In this document: in pieces, positions 12,424 to 27,459 of the stretch
How the letters are laid out: each line of letters opens with the position of its first letter
Numbering within the stretch: the stretch's first letter is position 1
Assembly: GCA_013365325.1 (NCBI GenBank)
Contig: JABVXV010000060.1
Location: 62,001-126,000, forward strand
Direction: 5' to 3'
DNA from: Dipetalonema caudispina
Taxonomy: Eukaryota; Nematoda; Chromadorea; Rhabditida; Onchocercidae
Length of the DNA stretch: 64,000 nt
Made by a program: the position numbers and the translations under genes
Notes under the pieces: generated by a model
What the model was told of the DNA's origin: nothing
Database searches by the model: none
What the model saw: only the letters and a program-made list of their open reading frames with translations

Positions 12424-15400
12424 ATGTCATTGCCGAGAAGAATGTCATTGATAGTTACACTTCTGGCTTTCACTTATCCAGGTATTTTTAGTGATTATCA
12501 TAGTAAGGTATACCTAATTAGTTAGTTAGGATTTTAAGCATTAATTTATCTATCAACAGATCTTTAGCTGCACTCGGAACTTTTCACTGTTGAGCTTCTT
12601 ATTTGAGGTACTATAGGCGTTTTTCACGTTTAAAAAAAAAAAAGTCTTTCACAATTCAAAGTGCTCTATCCCTAAGCTTATCAATCAAACATTTGCTTCT
12701 ATTCTCATTTCAAACATAAAATTTTAAAATTTCCGAATATTTCGTACGCAATACAAATGTCACTGTTATAGTTTATGGTTGCGCACCTTTCGATTACGAT
12801 ACAATTGCGCAGAATGTTGGATTAAGGTCACACTATGCTCTTGGTGAAAATACGTTGAAATCGCAACCAATAAGTATCAGTAAGTAATACGAGCAATAAC
12901 AAAAACAATGTAAAATTGTGAAAGATTACTTTCTTCAGAATTTCCTTTTTCAAAAAATAAGGAAAAAATATCCTTTCGATAGTTACATAAAGAGATAGAA
13001 CGTACCGCAGATCCATTCAGCACATTTAATTTATCTCATCTCTTCATTTGTCTTTGTATTTGTCGACCTTTGACATCAAATCATTAACAAAGTACTAACC
13101 AGGAAAATGAATAGGCAATATGATGGAGAATAGACCTATTGATGAAACTAGCGATTTGTTTTGCTATGATTTCGATTCCAGTTGTCGATGGCATAATATA
13201 GACAGTTTACTGACGGACGATGATTTAAACTGGTTCCGTGGTAATGGCTTTCTGGATCGTAATCGTTTACAGGTTTGGATTAACGTTTCTACGCTTTCTT
13301 CTTTGAATACTAGCAAAAGTGAATGTATTTCAATTTTTAGATGTTGGATTACCAAATTGGAAATTCAAATTTCAAAACTTAGCTAGGGAAATTGTTAAAA
13401 TGCAATTGGCGGCGAATTTGCTGTTCTTGTGCAAAATGTTAACTGCGTCTTTCGTAAAGTTAGCCCGTTTGTGCATGAGGAAGTTGGTTCGATCAGCGAT
13501 CTTAATGAGTAATGTGTCTAGTAAGTGATAATGAGTGATTAGGGGTTGAGTCAAGAAATTCATAACATTTCATAAAATAATTTGAATTTACTACACCTTC
13601 ATTAATCACTATAGAATTGTCTTCACAGGTATCAACCGGAACATACACTACACCTGATGGAACTTATGGCATTGTGGCAACAGACCAAATTAGGGCTCCT
13701 AATTCCAAGGCAACATTGCTTAGCGACGTGATAACCTGTCAACTTGGACCGGCAGAACTTCGATTTATGTAAGTTCACATTTCTGGATAGATTTAATGGA
13801 AGACTTAAAAAAGAAATTGAAAAGGTTAGTGCAATACATAGGATGACATCCTCCGTAATTTCAACTTTTAACAAAGATAATTACAAAAGCAAGGAACTGT
13901 TGAAAATTTTGGGACCAAACGGATAAATGGGTAAAGAGTCATGCTAAGCTGGAAATTATTCAATACATCTGACCGATCCACAAATTATATTCATAATTTC
14001 AGGTATTGGATAAGCCCAGAAGTAAGATTAAAAGTATGTCTAAAACGTACTAGTCAACCATATCCAAATTTTGATTTCTGCACCAGTTCGATAAGAGGAG
14101 GCAGTCCAGGACCTGCACAAATTAGCATTGCTGACCTTGGAAATGAACCATTTCAGGTTATTAAATGATTGAAAATATTCAGAAGTATTTAATTCGTTAC
14201 TGATTCACCTAATTTCTGATAATGTTATAACCGGAGGAACTTTGATTAAGTTTTGCACCGGAAATCAACAAAAAAAAAAAGACGAGGAAGTCATTCCAAC
14301 GACATCCAATTGCGGAACTTTATCTTCAAAATCCAATCTCACTGTTCTAACTTCAGTGGAATTCTTAAATACTATTTAAAATTTCAGACTTGTGTCATTT
14401 TTTGTCCTTCAATTCATTTCTCAAAGAAATTTTCATCTTTTTATTGTAGATTCTGATCCAAGCTGATAATTTCGTATTTCACTCTGCCAATTTGGAAGGC
14501 GGTTTTGCTATTATTGACAATTTGGAGTATTATGGCGATTTATGTTCCGATACTACTATGTTTCCCATTAATGTCTGAACTGTATTTGTTGAATTTGAAC
14601 TTAGTCCTTGATCTTTCATACTGATTTTAAATTCTTCCAACTCCAAAAGCATCAAAAAGAAATAAAATCGTAATGTATTTTCAGTATTTTATAAGCTTGT
14701 CTTTCCATCCATTCTCTAATTTCTCATTACTTCCGTGATTTAATTTGTTTTCTAGCAAGATCACATCGTATCACAAGTTATGTACGATGAAAGTCCCGGC
14801 ATAAGAACTACTCTTATGATTTATAAATCGGTATGTGATGTACTACAGTGTACTTTTGATGATGAGAACGACCAGTGTGGCATAGATATTTCGAATTCAA
14901 TGTGGTCCGTTGCGCATTCTAGTATTGACGGAACCGGCATAGAGAGTGACACTTCCAGCTTGCTTTACAGCCCAAGTAAATAATTTCAAAGAAAAAAATT
15001 AAATTGAAGGTAGTAACTAAACTTTAATTGCTATTTGAAATGTGAAGCACTATTAGTTGCGTCATGCAAATGATTCTACAAGTTAAATATTACTGAATTT
15101 TCTTCATTTCCGTTACCTTTTAGGTTACAAATTTCATCTCCAAACATTATTTCACTTTTTCAGCGGGCTCGTTTATTTACATCGCAGGACCTGTTGTAAA
15201 GGATCGTCTTTATATAACATCTTTTCAATCCACCGTTGATTTCAACTTTGTTTTCGCTTATTACAAAACTTCGAACAATTCAAAACTTCGAATTAGTGTC
15301 AAGATGAGAGAAAAACCTATGGAAAAGATTATTTTCACGGTATCTCATGCATTCGCTTTAAAATATCCGTTGTTTTTACGTCGAATATATTCCCGTTGAG

Positions 15401-15967
15401 AATTACGTTAGGCACCAACACACATATTGTCAAGCTTTAAGTCTTAGATTTTTTTAAAATTTATTACTTTAATAAAAATAACGAGTTTATTTAAGACTCC
15501 AATACAGAAAAAAGAGACGAAGCGATGGTATCGAGAATTGATTTCACTACAAGCAGGGATCTACGACTACGTCAGTCTACCCATCAAAATCAAATATGAT
15601 TTTCAAGACTATCAATTATGATCGAAATATCTTTGCATACCCAAAAAGAAAAACAGAATAGACAAATATTCTTAAAAATATGTAAAGCTTGTAGTATAAA
15701 TCGGAGCTGAATGTACAACAGCCCCGAGACTACCTTCAATGTAATAGATTTTTCACGATACGTATCCGATCTCCACACTATTTGAACTCTCAAGCACTGA
15801 CCCGAATTTCGAGTTTGATTTGACCCCAAGAATATTTTATCAAAATTATGTTATAGGTAGCTATAGAAATTCAAAACTTGGATGACGACGAATATATCGG
15901 TATCGACGAATTCTTAGTGTTGGATTCACAGAAGAGGGCAATCTGTTCTCAGAAGAGGAATTCTTGA
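12424..15967 (+). CDS. Secreted or membrane protein with two MAM domains
   Basis: Ten exons join in phase: 12424-12481, 12772-12879, 13115-13272, 13629-13768, 14003-14156, 14450-14572, 14756-14975, 15164-15339, 15508-15570 and 15857-15967 (TGA), giving 436 aa. The start is a signal peptide (MSLPRRMSLIVTLLALTYP). MAM domain 1 runs from about residue 72 (FCYDFDSSCRW, then LNWFRG) to about 246. MAM domain 2 runs from about 274 (VCDVLQCTFDDENDQCG) to about 430 and ends with the typical VAIEIQNLDDDEYIGIDEF. MAM domains are extracellular adhesion or protease-associated modules. No transmembrane helix is seen in this chain, so it is probably secreted. The exon 6 donor (AAT|GTCTGA) is unusual, but exon 7 continues the domain in phase. 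The exact C. elegans counterpart is not known to me. It is convergent with ect-2. Confidence 0.82.
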
Positions 15968-16902
15968 TTTCAGCTTTCACTTTTGAATCTTATAAATGTA
16001 AGTGCTATTACAAAATGTAATTGCTAAAATAAACTAATATGTATTTTACAAGTCGATGAACTTTTCTGAAAATGCATTCGTAGTATTTCACAGCCATCTT
16101 GAAAAGCATGACATTTGACATCATCAAATATAATTAAATAAGTGATTTTCGGAAATGAACTCTTGAAGGAAATGCACATCATGGAATTTTTTGAGTAATG
16201 GAAATGATATAACAGAAACGATAGTCCTTCTTTGTTTTCTCTCGAAAACAGCTGGTGGCTTTTGCAGCAAAGGTATAATTTTTAACTGATGTCAAGTGAA
16301 AAGAATAACTAATAACTGCTAGTCATAAATTAAACACTCGAATCATACATTTGTATTCACACAGTAATACTAATACAATATTTTTAAAAGAAGATCCTTT
16401 CCCACAGCTAGTTGTGAAATGTACAAATCTTAGCAAAACTGGTATAAAATCAAATTAGATGAAAAGAATAACCGTTTAGAAGGAATCATATAAGAAAGCT
16501 GAGCAGGAGATTTTAAAATTAATTTTCAAACAACCATGAATTCGAATTGTAACACTATATTTGCCGCGATGCAATTTAGCACAAATCGTTATATAAGAAA
16601 AACATAAATGCAGCATAATTCTATAAGAAACACTCTTCAAAAACAACGACAAATTTGAGTTTGATAAGAAGTCTAGAAAATTAGAGTTAAAATTAGTTTT
16701 TCATGAGATTGGTACCTCAATAATATTGAAAGCAGTGCAGTAGAATCCAGATTTCTTCATGACTCGAAGCAAAAGTGGATTATTTCAAATTATGTAATAT
16801 GCAATACGATTCAAAAATGCTAAAACTGCAACACTGTCTAATGAAGAAGCGCAGAATGATCTTGATTAAATATATTGTGGCAAAGGCATATTTTTCAAAA
16901 GA

Positions 16903-19418
16903 TTATTCCTTAATAGAATGTGAGAATATGGAATCACGACGTCCAAGTGAGGGTAAAAATGTAGAAGAGGAAAGCATCTGTCGAAAACCACGAGTCGGTA
17001 TGGTGAAACCGGCTGTATGTGTTCTTCCGTCTGGTGACGTCCTTTCAAAGCTTTCGTCAATTGGACGAAGGTTACTGCGAGAATGCAACCGTGATAGTGT
17101 ATTTGATATACCCAAATGCATAGTAGACATTGCACGCCTGAACTGACTTTGCGGTCGTGCACGAGGAGTTCCTAACGCCTGATATCCGCCAACTGGATTT
17201 CGAACTCTGAAAAAAAAAATGACGCTTACGCATTGCTTTGCAATGAACTGATATTTCTGCTCAAGGATGAATGAGGCAAAGCTATCATGGTAGTTTTCCA
17301 TATGTCAGAATTTGAGTGTAAAAATTATGCTCGCAAAGACAAAATAACCATCAAACTATAAAATCTGATAGATTAGTCGAAGAGGATTTCCTTTTTCCTG
17401 TGTTTTTCGCGTTGGTTGCAAAATTCACTCTTCGCAATTATACAAAACAGTACCTAAAGCACTAAATGAAGCTAAGGACACCTATCTGTTCAGTACAGGC
17501 TGTTTTTCATGGGGGATTCCTTCAACATCTTTGTTATGCAAATGTGAATTTCTAATAAATAATATTTTTTAATATGAGCAACAGTTACTTACGCATGATT
17601 TAATGCTTTTTTGATAGTTGCTATATTTTCCTTGACACCTAATAATGAGGGATCTTCGTCGAAGTTTACTCTCTCCACCAGTGTATTCCTTCCCACCAAT
17701 TTATAAACCTGCGATTAAAGAATGGGAAAATCAATTAACAGCACGTAACATAACTTACACCTGACCCAATATCAAACAAGTAGATAAAGTTCGAGATAGA
17801 CAAACCCAAAAATTTAAATTTAAATTAAAAAAAAGTTTGCCTGGTCTGCAACTTCGCGTAAGAACTTTTCCAGCTCTCCTTCCTGATTTTCTAAGCATTG
17901 TGCCACCCAAAAATCTTCACCTTGGCTAACTCGAAATGAGAGAACGAACACACCACTTACATCTAAATCTTTTTATAGCTTTAGAGAACTTACGAAAAAA
18001 GACTTATTCTTATGTAATATGGTATGGATAAAAATTGAATCAAAAATGATTTCCAATTTCTACCCATATTTTGTGAGAACTTACCAGCGTGTGCAAGACT
18101 TTGTATTCTACGAATCGACGCAAGCATATACTGCTGATGATGCTTATATTTTTTCTTGCCGTGCCGCAATACAGAAAAGGACAGCTGTCTTGTAAGGGAA
18201 TAATTTGAGAAACTGCGCCGTGTTGGAGTACTGCTATCATCATTTCCTGTTCGTACCTTAAGAGAACAATATAAATTGCGCTTGATGCTTGCAATATTAG
18301 CGCTTCTTTTCTTCAAGTTTACTTTAAATTGTATTTTTTAATTCTAAAAAGTAAAAAGTTTGATGCTAATAACGTACTAAATTTCATATGAATTTGTTTT
18401 TTTATGTCAAAAATTACCTTAACAATTTCTATTAAATCATTAAACAGAAATATGGCCATTCGCTTGTTCCGAGTTCTAGCCCATTCATCCTCACCACCCA
18501 ATGACAATACATGCAGTTCGGTTTTTAACGTTCGAGCGCTTGATAATATATCAGCCTGAAATTACTCCAGGAATACCACATTTTCTAACTGCAACACTAA
18601 CTTGAACTTCTTGAGACATATATAACTGCTCTAAAAAACATTCGTATACTCAGCATGTAAACGTTATCGAATTTCACGCAATTCTGGACAAGATGCTTTT
18701 AGATTGCATCATATGTCAAAACTTTTTAATTGTTATGGTATTACACCGGAAATATCTTAGGAAAAGCTTTTCGCGACTTAGATGTGTACTCCCTGTCTCT
18801 CCTCTAAATGAAACCCAATCTTCTGTTATTCCCGACATCATTATCATAGTAAACTTACAGGACATCGTTCAATTTCACTAGACAACTTGAAAATCATTGC
18901 ATAGGAATCAGTCTGCCTACGAGATTCGTTCGCTTCTCTGCAAAAAAAAGAAAAAGTGCCTTGAAACTTTTAAGAATTACTTATACGGAAGCACACAAAA
19001 TTCAGATTTTTTTCCAAATATCAGGAGGATACTTAGAAATACTTTCAACGAATCAAATATTACGTGAGAGCTGCTTCCACGGCTCGTTTCGCTTTAATCA
19101 AATAGGCATTGTCCGGATTTTTACGATCTGTCTTTTCCAAAATAGCTGCAAGATAACTACATTTAGCTGGGGAAAACTTTGTTGGAGTCAAAAAATAACA
19201 AATTTTGGAAGCAAAAAATGGAGAATTGGGGAACAGCTTTCTACTAGAACAACGTGCATTCAACATAAGTGGAGAACAGCAAACCCTTCAGAAGTAAGAC
19301 TACTGAGTGTAAGCGCTGTACTGGCCGTACCAATAAATCCGGTAAACTATTCCGCTGACACTCCAAACGACTTTCCGCAGCCTCAAAATTTCAAATTTCA
19401 AGAATTTCAAATGAAATG

Positions 19419-19475
<57 letters not shown>

Positions 19476-22400
19476 AGAAAAATAAATCTGATAGTGAGAA
19501 TTAAATCTGATATTTCTACTTGTTTAGTATAAACACGTAAGGCTTATAACAAAGCATCTTGTAGCTATTAGTATCTCATGATTTTATGTAAATCAAAAGT
19601 TAACTGAGACCAGTATTGAGAAGTGTTTGTTATAGATCGTAATTACTACTGTTATAATTACCTTTAAAAAAGCATGGAATTTTGGTTTGGCCTGATCGCA
19701 TTCATTCAATGTCTGAATGGCTGTATCATAATTATTGATGAATGCTTTATATATCGGCGTCAATTCAGCAGCGTGATCTAGCCAGACCTATGAAGAGAGA
19801 TGCAGGTCTACGAGCAACAAAGAGAGATTTAGCACAAGTATTCGAAAAACTATTTCAGATTATCTTATTACTGCTACATTTGTCCATAGTACTGCATGGA
19901 ACAACCTTGAATTCTAAAATGGAGCAAATAAGAGTCATGAATTCTCTATCTCTGAATACTTGGGGTGTTTTGTACCATTAATATTTCATACACTTACTCT
20001 TGATTAAATTGTTATCATTAGTGAAAATTTCTAATATATTCAACATTTCTTACTGCTATTACTGTATTTTAAGCTATTTGAATTATTATCATTCTATTAG
20101 CTAATTGATATATAAAGAAAATTACATTAACGTCCTTTATGGTTGTATTCCTTTCCAAGGACCGTAAAAGTGTTAGTTACAAACCTCGTTGAACGCTGGC
20201 AGTAATAAGTGGCAATGACAAATGTTAATGGAAGACAACGATGAAAATGAGAGAGATAGTTGATCACAAAATATACAATTCTCTGCTACATTACCCAGAT
20301 CTATGACAGCAAACAGCAATGGAGTAAAGTAAAAAAAAAATCAAACCTTTCCAATTAAGCGTTCATTCATCCAATGCATTATATAGCTTTGAAGCGTGCG
20401 ACAAATATTCTCGTGAACATCGATCAATGGAGGTACTTTGGCGAATATTTGGCTTATTTCAGCTTTTGTGAGAAGACCACTATCCAAGTTCGATAACTGC
20501 GCTTCAAGGGGTTCTTTGAAAACCTGCAATATTATGGCAGTTTAAGATAATTCAAAAAAATAAAACCCCACCTAAGAGAAGAATTAGGAAAAGCATGGAA
20601 ACAGAAAGAAGTTGTTCGAAAAAGAAGTTTGGAAGAAATGATGAAAAAAGTGTAAATATATAATGTTAGCTAAACCTATAAACACTATTCATTTGAATCC
20701 ATAGAATTAATCACCAAATCTCTAAGCTTGGTAAAGAATATGGAAATATAATTGTATCCAGAATATGTATTATTCTGCAATGTGAATTTTTGCCGTTAGT
20801 AAGCAAATCGTTTATGGAAATCTCCATTGTGTTAACTATAACTAATGCGGCGTATGACAAATCTATGATTACCTTATTTACATGTAGTTACAATAATAGC
20901 AAGGATAGATACCTGTACAATAATTTTCAATGCTCTTAAATAATTTTCCTCAGTCTCAAGCATTTCTTTACACACAGCATATCTTTTATTCAGTCTTCGT
21001 GGAGAGGTATTCAATATTTCAGGATCATCCGTTGACAGCAAATGCTCTGAATAATCTGGAATTAGTAAAATAACTAATATTTGATTTTTAAACGAGAGAT
21101 GAACCAACAAAACAGAATTATGTTATCGGTTTTACATTTTTTACAGAAATCGAAGTCTTTATAAAAATCAACAAACCTGGCAGTGCTGAACAATTGCTGC
21201 TATCAAGAACTTCCATAGATGATCTGAAAAATATTCTTTAATTATCATATCGTTACATTAAATAACTAATTGCCGAGTGGAAAAAAAATCCTCCAAAATA
21301 GAAGATGAAATAAATGCTTACTTGGATACCGATTTGCTAGCAGTTCGACTTGCTAATTCAGTGGTATTTGGTGAGAGCATGGAGGTGTGTTTGGTCCGTT
21401 GGCCCTTCCATTTATAAATAGTTTCATTGGCACAACAGTTCAACTGTACAGAGATCCAAAACCACTAGAAATGGTATAATTCCGAGTAATAATAACAGTA
21501 TTTTTCCCATCATAACAAATCAAAATAAATAAATTTTGAAGACAAACTTCTCCAGAAACTAGATGTTGTTTTGTATCACATCCTTCAACTTTAGCATCCA
21601 AAGATGTAGAAACCACAATGTGGGTTGCTTGCTTCTGATTTGCAGCGACTTTTCCCTCTAAACATAAATGCAAAAAGAAGAGGAGTTCTGATAGCACTCT
21701 GCAACGTATATAAGAGATTCAAAAAATATTTTTTTGAATCTCTCATATAAATGCACTTGGAAGTATGTAATTTATCAATAAACCTTACCCCCATTTTTCG
21801 CTTTTTTTGATTATCTGAGTCAGATAACTGCGTTGTGACTTACAACTTGCTTTTTTTTGAATTGACCTTTTTTAAATATCTAAACCCCAGAAGAAAAATC
21901 AGGTTAATGAATTTGCAAGTTATAAAATTCTAAATAAGAGCAATAGTGCATGTCACGTAACAAGTGATCTAATTCGGAAGTTTTTAATAAACTGGTAAAA
22001 AGTTGCGGAAAGAGGGTAAAGATAGCTTCAGTGCAACCGAAATACATACTATTTTCTATGGTTTTTTCCTTCATTTCGGTTAGATCTTTCTCGTCGTAGG
22101 CAACAAACCATAATGATAATCCGCAAAATGGTTCAACCATGTATCGATTCATCTGCAAAAGCTCAAATTTCTGAAACTATAAAAGATAAAATCCAAGTAT
22201 TCCCTCCATCAGCTTTTGAACGAATGAAGGAAATGATGAGATAAACAAATCAACGAACAAAATCAATGGCAGTGACATTGATTTGAATAGAATCTCTGGC
22301 AGCCCATGCAGCACGCAACCAATCTAAATGCATTACACGACATCCAATTGACACCGCCATCTGTAATAATATACCTTGATATTTTAATTTGTTGCACTCT

Positions 22401-24087
22401 TAAAAAGGCATCAGTTCCACTCAATGACACATCATCGAAGCAATTACTTTCGCTTCTTTAAAAACCTCACTTTAAACCGCTGAAATTAGTAAGAAAGTAC
22501 CCTGTATGTTTTGCCTTTAGCAGTATCAGTGATTAAATGGGTGGTAGAAGCAGAAAATATTCGCTGAGCGCTACCACCCATGAAATGTACGAGATCGACA
22601 GCTTCCCGACAATTTTTGGTAGAAAGTCCCGACAAAGCAATTCGCACACCGGACATACTGTCTGTGTAAAGTGGACGGTTTGGACGAGGTACCAATAAGG
22701 GCTGAAATATGAAATATGGCACATTTATGTACAAAGAAACAACAACAAAGCATGAAAAAAGTGGAACCTATTCACTGGATAAATACAGAATCCGTTAAAT
22801 GGCACATGAAACTTCCTTGGAAATATTTGTTATTGTATTTGAAGATTGCTTTCCCTATCACTTTTTACATTTTAAAAAGTAGGAAGAATTTGGAGGATAT
22901 TTTTTGCTGATCTTATTTTTCAAATAATCGTTTTAAACTAAATCGATGAAAAATAAGTAACAATTTTAAGAAAAGGATTATCAATCAAACTGGTAGTACT
23001 TTGCCATCTACGGCACGTTTTCGGATAACTGCTGGGCCAATAATTGGTTTTTGACAGGAATTAAGATATTTGAACCAACGGCAATCAGTGAATTCACTGC
23101 ACAAGAAAGTGATATCAGCGTCCTTTGTGAACTCATAGCCATCTTCGCTTTCTAACAATTCGATACCAAAGTGGTTCTACAAAAACGGTCTTAAAATCAA
23201 GTAAAATAACCTGTGTAAAACATCAATTCAAAGTTTATGAATATTACAGCAAGACAGAATCAAATGAAACTACTACAACAACTCAATTCCAAAAAGCAAG
23301 AAAACAAAGTGATACCTTTAACAAATCTGTAACTTCTGTATTACTTCTAGCTATTCCAACAACACAAACTCGATTCACCCTTTTAACTTGTGACGCTGAT
23401 CGAGCAACCGTATTTTCTCCTGAAAAGATTTTTGCTCGATTCTTACTGTTGCTAACAGAAAATACAATATCATTTACTTGCATACTCGATTTTAACAAAT
23501 AAAACAATCAGAGCACCCGATTATTTACTGAACAGTCAGACTATCCATGTTGCCATAGCATTGCATGTTGACAGTATACTCATTGGTAAAGTTACCGTGC
23601 TACAGAATTCCCAGTCCTAGCATGTCAGCATGCAGTATTATAGGTTTATAATTCAATGATAAGACATTAACTTTTCGCGATAGCTAGTGACAGATAAAAA
23701 TTTGTTAATAAAACTTTAGGAGTCTTTCCAAATATTCACAATTGTTTACTCGTCGTTTATTTATTTGCACAATCATTTATTGTTTGTTTAATTATGCAGT
23801 CATTTTGTTGACTCATTTATTTACTGTTTTATCAATTCATCTATTTATTTATTTGTGTTTCGCTTATGTTATATATGTCATATTGAAAATTACAATTCAT
23901 ACTCGAACAAATTGGAAATCTTTTCGAATGCTTTTTCTTAAAATTAATTCAAATTTCTGTCACAAAAGTTCATTTCTTTAAGGACATAATTACCAAACTT
24001 ACTATCGGCTATAGAATTTTCAATCACTTCCAAACTGAGAAGGCTTGCGGCAACTTCCGAGCTAAGTACACTTCCCTCGCCATCCAT
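16903..24087 (-). CDS. ect-2: ECT-2/Pebble RhoGEF (BRCT-DH-PH)
   Basis: Twenty exons chain in perfect phase from ATG 24087 to TAA 16903: 24087-24003, 23419-23316, 23176-23000, 22701-22501, 22360-22259, 22152-22050, 21657-21548, 21464-21322, 21223-21177, 21055-20913, 20523-20347, 19787-19662, 19381-19285, 19145-19064, 18937-18859, 18555-18418, 18256-18085, 17962-17841, 17708-17593 and 17206-16903. The product is 875 aa, the usual family length. A BRCT0-like repeat (~45-120) is followed by BRCT1 (~125-215, with PLLVPRPNRPLYTDSMSG) and BRCT2 (~225-315, with QATHIVVS). The DH domain (~385-590) has EMLETEENYLRAL and the core LLVRPVQRLHSVVLLLK; the PH domain (~605-740) follows, then a basic Ser/Thr-rich tail. 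ECT2 activates RhoA at the cell equator to build the contractile ring, held inactive by its BRCTs until it binds centralspindlin. A probable trans-splice acceptor (TTTATTTAAG) ends 14 bp before the ATG. The intron after 17841 appears to use a GC donor. Confidence 0.93.
19421..19470. repeat. (TA)25 microsatellite in an ect-2 intron
   Basis: Fifty bases of uninterrupted TA lie upstream of the exon 13 acceptor of ect-2 (exon start 19381 on the minus strand). Other long TA runs occur at 49894-49918 (last mig-32 intron) and 56389-56414 (between cpsf-4 and the SUN gene). Confidence 0.95.
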
Positions 24088-24102
24088 CGACAATTATCCA
24101 CT

Positions 24103-27100
24103 TAAATAAATTTGAAGAAAGAAAGCCGACCACCCACTCCTCTAATATTCCTGCAAATGACAAATTTCAATGAATTCTGATTAATAAAAGGATACGTTAT
24201 CCCCATTTTTACTTTCTACTCCTCTCTTCCCCTCTCTCTCTCTCTCTCTCTCTTGTTTCTTTTCAAGCTTAAAATTCATCGAACAACCAGAAATCTACGA
24301 ATGAGAAGATCCTCTTCAGTGAATGCCTAATAAAAGCATTCCCTTCTTAGTATAATTAAATGGAATGCTATGAATCTTCCAATAAGTATCTAATAACATT
24401 GCCCATCTCATTTCTTAATCCCGTATGAAATCTCACAGAAAATCTACTAATAATGAATGAACAACATACATTTCACTAGCAATTAAATTTAAATTTAAAT
24501 TTAAAACGAGAAGTTTTCGTGGCGAGACCGAACCTTTATAGTGGAAGAGGTAGTCGTTATGTTGGGCTATTACGATATCAGTACCTTACCATAACCTTTT
24601 CTTTATCATTCAATTGTTTGTAAAACGGAAAGCTTTCAGAAAGTATCGTCTATATATGTTTCATTCGATCCTTTTCCGGAAACAGACAGATGAATGAAAG
24701 GGTCAATCGAGAGAGAGAGAGAGAGAGAGACAAAAGTCTTCTCAAAGTTATCTGGTTTGCTTCATAGTTGATTCTTCTCATGATCAGGTTGAAAATATTC
24801 GAAAAGTAAGAGAACGATTACGAATTATGTTTTCATCACTACTACACCTCCGAGAGGTATGTTACAATTACGAAAGAAATATTATGTGATTGAGCTTTGC
24901 TTGATATGATCCAAATTTTCAAATAAGCCTCATGGCTTATTCTTTTAGGCTACTAATTCCTGTAATGTTATCATTGTATGCTGCTAAATGAATAGGAATC
25001 ATTTCTATCTTTTCAGGAATTTATCAATCTTAACCTTTATGCATTAATTAATTGATTTGTTTAATGAAGTTTCCATGCAACATTCTGTTGACACATTTTT
25101 CATGACACTTTTACTTGTTAACACATTTAGAATAATGAAATAGAACATAATCGAGTTATTTCTTTCAATGATAAGTAACAAATAATAGTATCAAACATAA
25201 AAATCAATTATAAAAAGTAAATTTTAACAGAAAAATGTTGATTTTACTCAGAATTGATTACCATACATCACAAAAAAAAAAGTTATATATGAATTATCTG
25301 CCTCTGTAATTTATTTTCTGGATTCTAACTCAGTTTAAACGAAAATATCAAATCCTGTTACATAACCAAGTTTCTCCATTTCTTATATCATTGCTTCCAT
25401 TAAGACAAGACATATTCATTGCAAACTTAATCTAAGTGTACAATTGAAGGTATGAAATATTTAAAATGATATAGAATATTTCTTTTAATATTTAAAACAA
25501 ACTTTAATAATTAGGGTGAATTGAAAAAAAAAGACCGCAGTTTGGACTGCAAAGGTGCACACAAATATAAAATAGCGAAAGGTCGAGATCAAATATACAA
25601 ATTTATTATAACTGCAAAAAATAGAAATGAGAACAATGACATCTCTTTGAAATACGACAATTTCAGGAATTTTTATTTTTTTGTTGATCCACAAATCGAG
25701 AAATTATATCTAAAATTTGTTTAATCACATATATTTACGATTTGCCTAATTTTGTTTACCGTTAAAGATTTAAAAAATTTTGGGGCCTATTTTTGGGGAA
25801 ATATAGATCCAATGTTCATTCTTCCCATTATAACAGTTATTTTAATGATCATTAGTAATTACAGTTACATATCACATTAATAAATGTAATATAGTGATAC
25901 CCAAAATACTGATCATAAATGTTAATATTTCAATGATAAGCTTTGGATATCTATTTCGAAAAAATTTTGATGATTTCAACACTTGAACTGATAGCAGATT
26001 TTCTATACGATTTTTTTATTCCATTCAAATTTGATTTTCTCCTGCCGAATCTTATGTCAATTTTATTATCATGGATTTTTTTGATGATTAAATTTTTCTC
26101 GAAATTTTTATTTTCTATGGTAACATAGAATTTTTACTCATATTGACTTCTTCACATATACATTAATTATTTTTTTCAGTAAATCCAAATTGGAAATTGG
26201 AAAGGAATTGCTGTACTGAATTATCAGACATTCGAAGACAGTGATTTTCCATATAATTTTTTTTTTTTTGTCGCATTCAAATTTAATTGCCTCCTGACGA
26301 ATTTTATTTTTCTTCGTTTCTATTTCTTTAAATTTCTGATATATTCGTTTCCCTTATTTCAGTTCCAATGCATCAGTTTCACTCAGCAAATAAGTTTAAG
26401 CTTAACGGTGAACGGCGCAATGTACTAATTAACTGCGTGGCGGTCTGCGCGGCTATCAGTAAAGCATTTCTTTAATGATTTCATGTTTATTGATGAGCAA
26501 ATATGATTAAAATGAAGCAGAAATTTCAACTTACTTCTTCTTCTTGTTTCATTGATTGAAACCTTTTAAACGAGAAACATCTAAAAGACTAATAATATAA
26601 CTTCACAATTATGCAAAATCGAACAGAATGCACTCGCACTTATATCAGATACAATATGCACATATTATCACAGACTAGTTAGTAATCGTTGGAAAAAAAA
26701 TGCTAATATAAGTTGTTAAAATCTAAAAAAAAAGTCTTCCAAAAAAAGCAGGATATTTAGGCCAGAAAACTTTATTTTTCTTTTTTGAACTAATAACTGA
26801 AAAATATTTATTTAAATGACTTTTCGATTTCTTGCATAAAATCTCATTTCTTGCATAAAATAAATATTTCCAACTCGAGTACATAATCTAATAATGGAAT
26901 AAAAAATTTAAAAAATTTTCGATTTTTTATTCCATTATTAGCTTTTTTAAACATAAACAATTCGTGAACATATTTCTAAACAATTTATCAAGAAAAAAAA
27001 AAAAGAGACGAAGATAAGGCAGTATCAAAAAAAAAAGTGAAAACTGATAAGTAAAAATAAGTATATTCAAGGCAGTGAAAGAAAAAAAAAATTTTTTTTA

Positions 27101-27459
27101 ATAAGATTACTGACGAGGTGATGTAAAGATGTGGTAAGCAGTGACGTATGTGTTCCTTTTGACACAAAATTTATAAATTATTCTACTTTGCACAAATATC
27201 TCTGTTTTGTGCAATCTGAGAGAGAGAGAGAGAGATTGCTTTGATATTCAGGTGGGTTTCCTCCTCTTCTTCATATCCAATTTTGTCCTCAATATGCTGA
27301 AAGTACTGGTTTTCATTTCTTTATTGATCTCCACTTCTTACGTTTACACGTTTTGCTGTGAAACGTCAACCTTGACGTATACGACACCATTACATCATTG
27401 CATTTAACTGCTTTTGAGAATTCTCAATAATAATAGCATCGTTTATCATGTTTTGAAAT
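24103..27459. other. Intergenic region with CT/GA microsatellites and a 20-bp hairpin
   Basis: No supportable gene. (CT)n at about 24232-24253 and (GA)n at about 24710-24730 lie 460 bp apart in opposite orientation, in the probable upstream region of ect-2. A further (GA)n lies at 27219-27234. Bases 26888-26907 are the exact reverse complement of 26922-26941, around a 14-nt loop, giving a 20-bp hairpin. The open frame at 25521-25724 (plus) has no recognisable domain. Confidence 0.6.
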
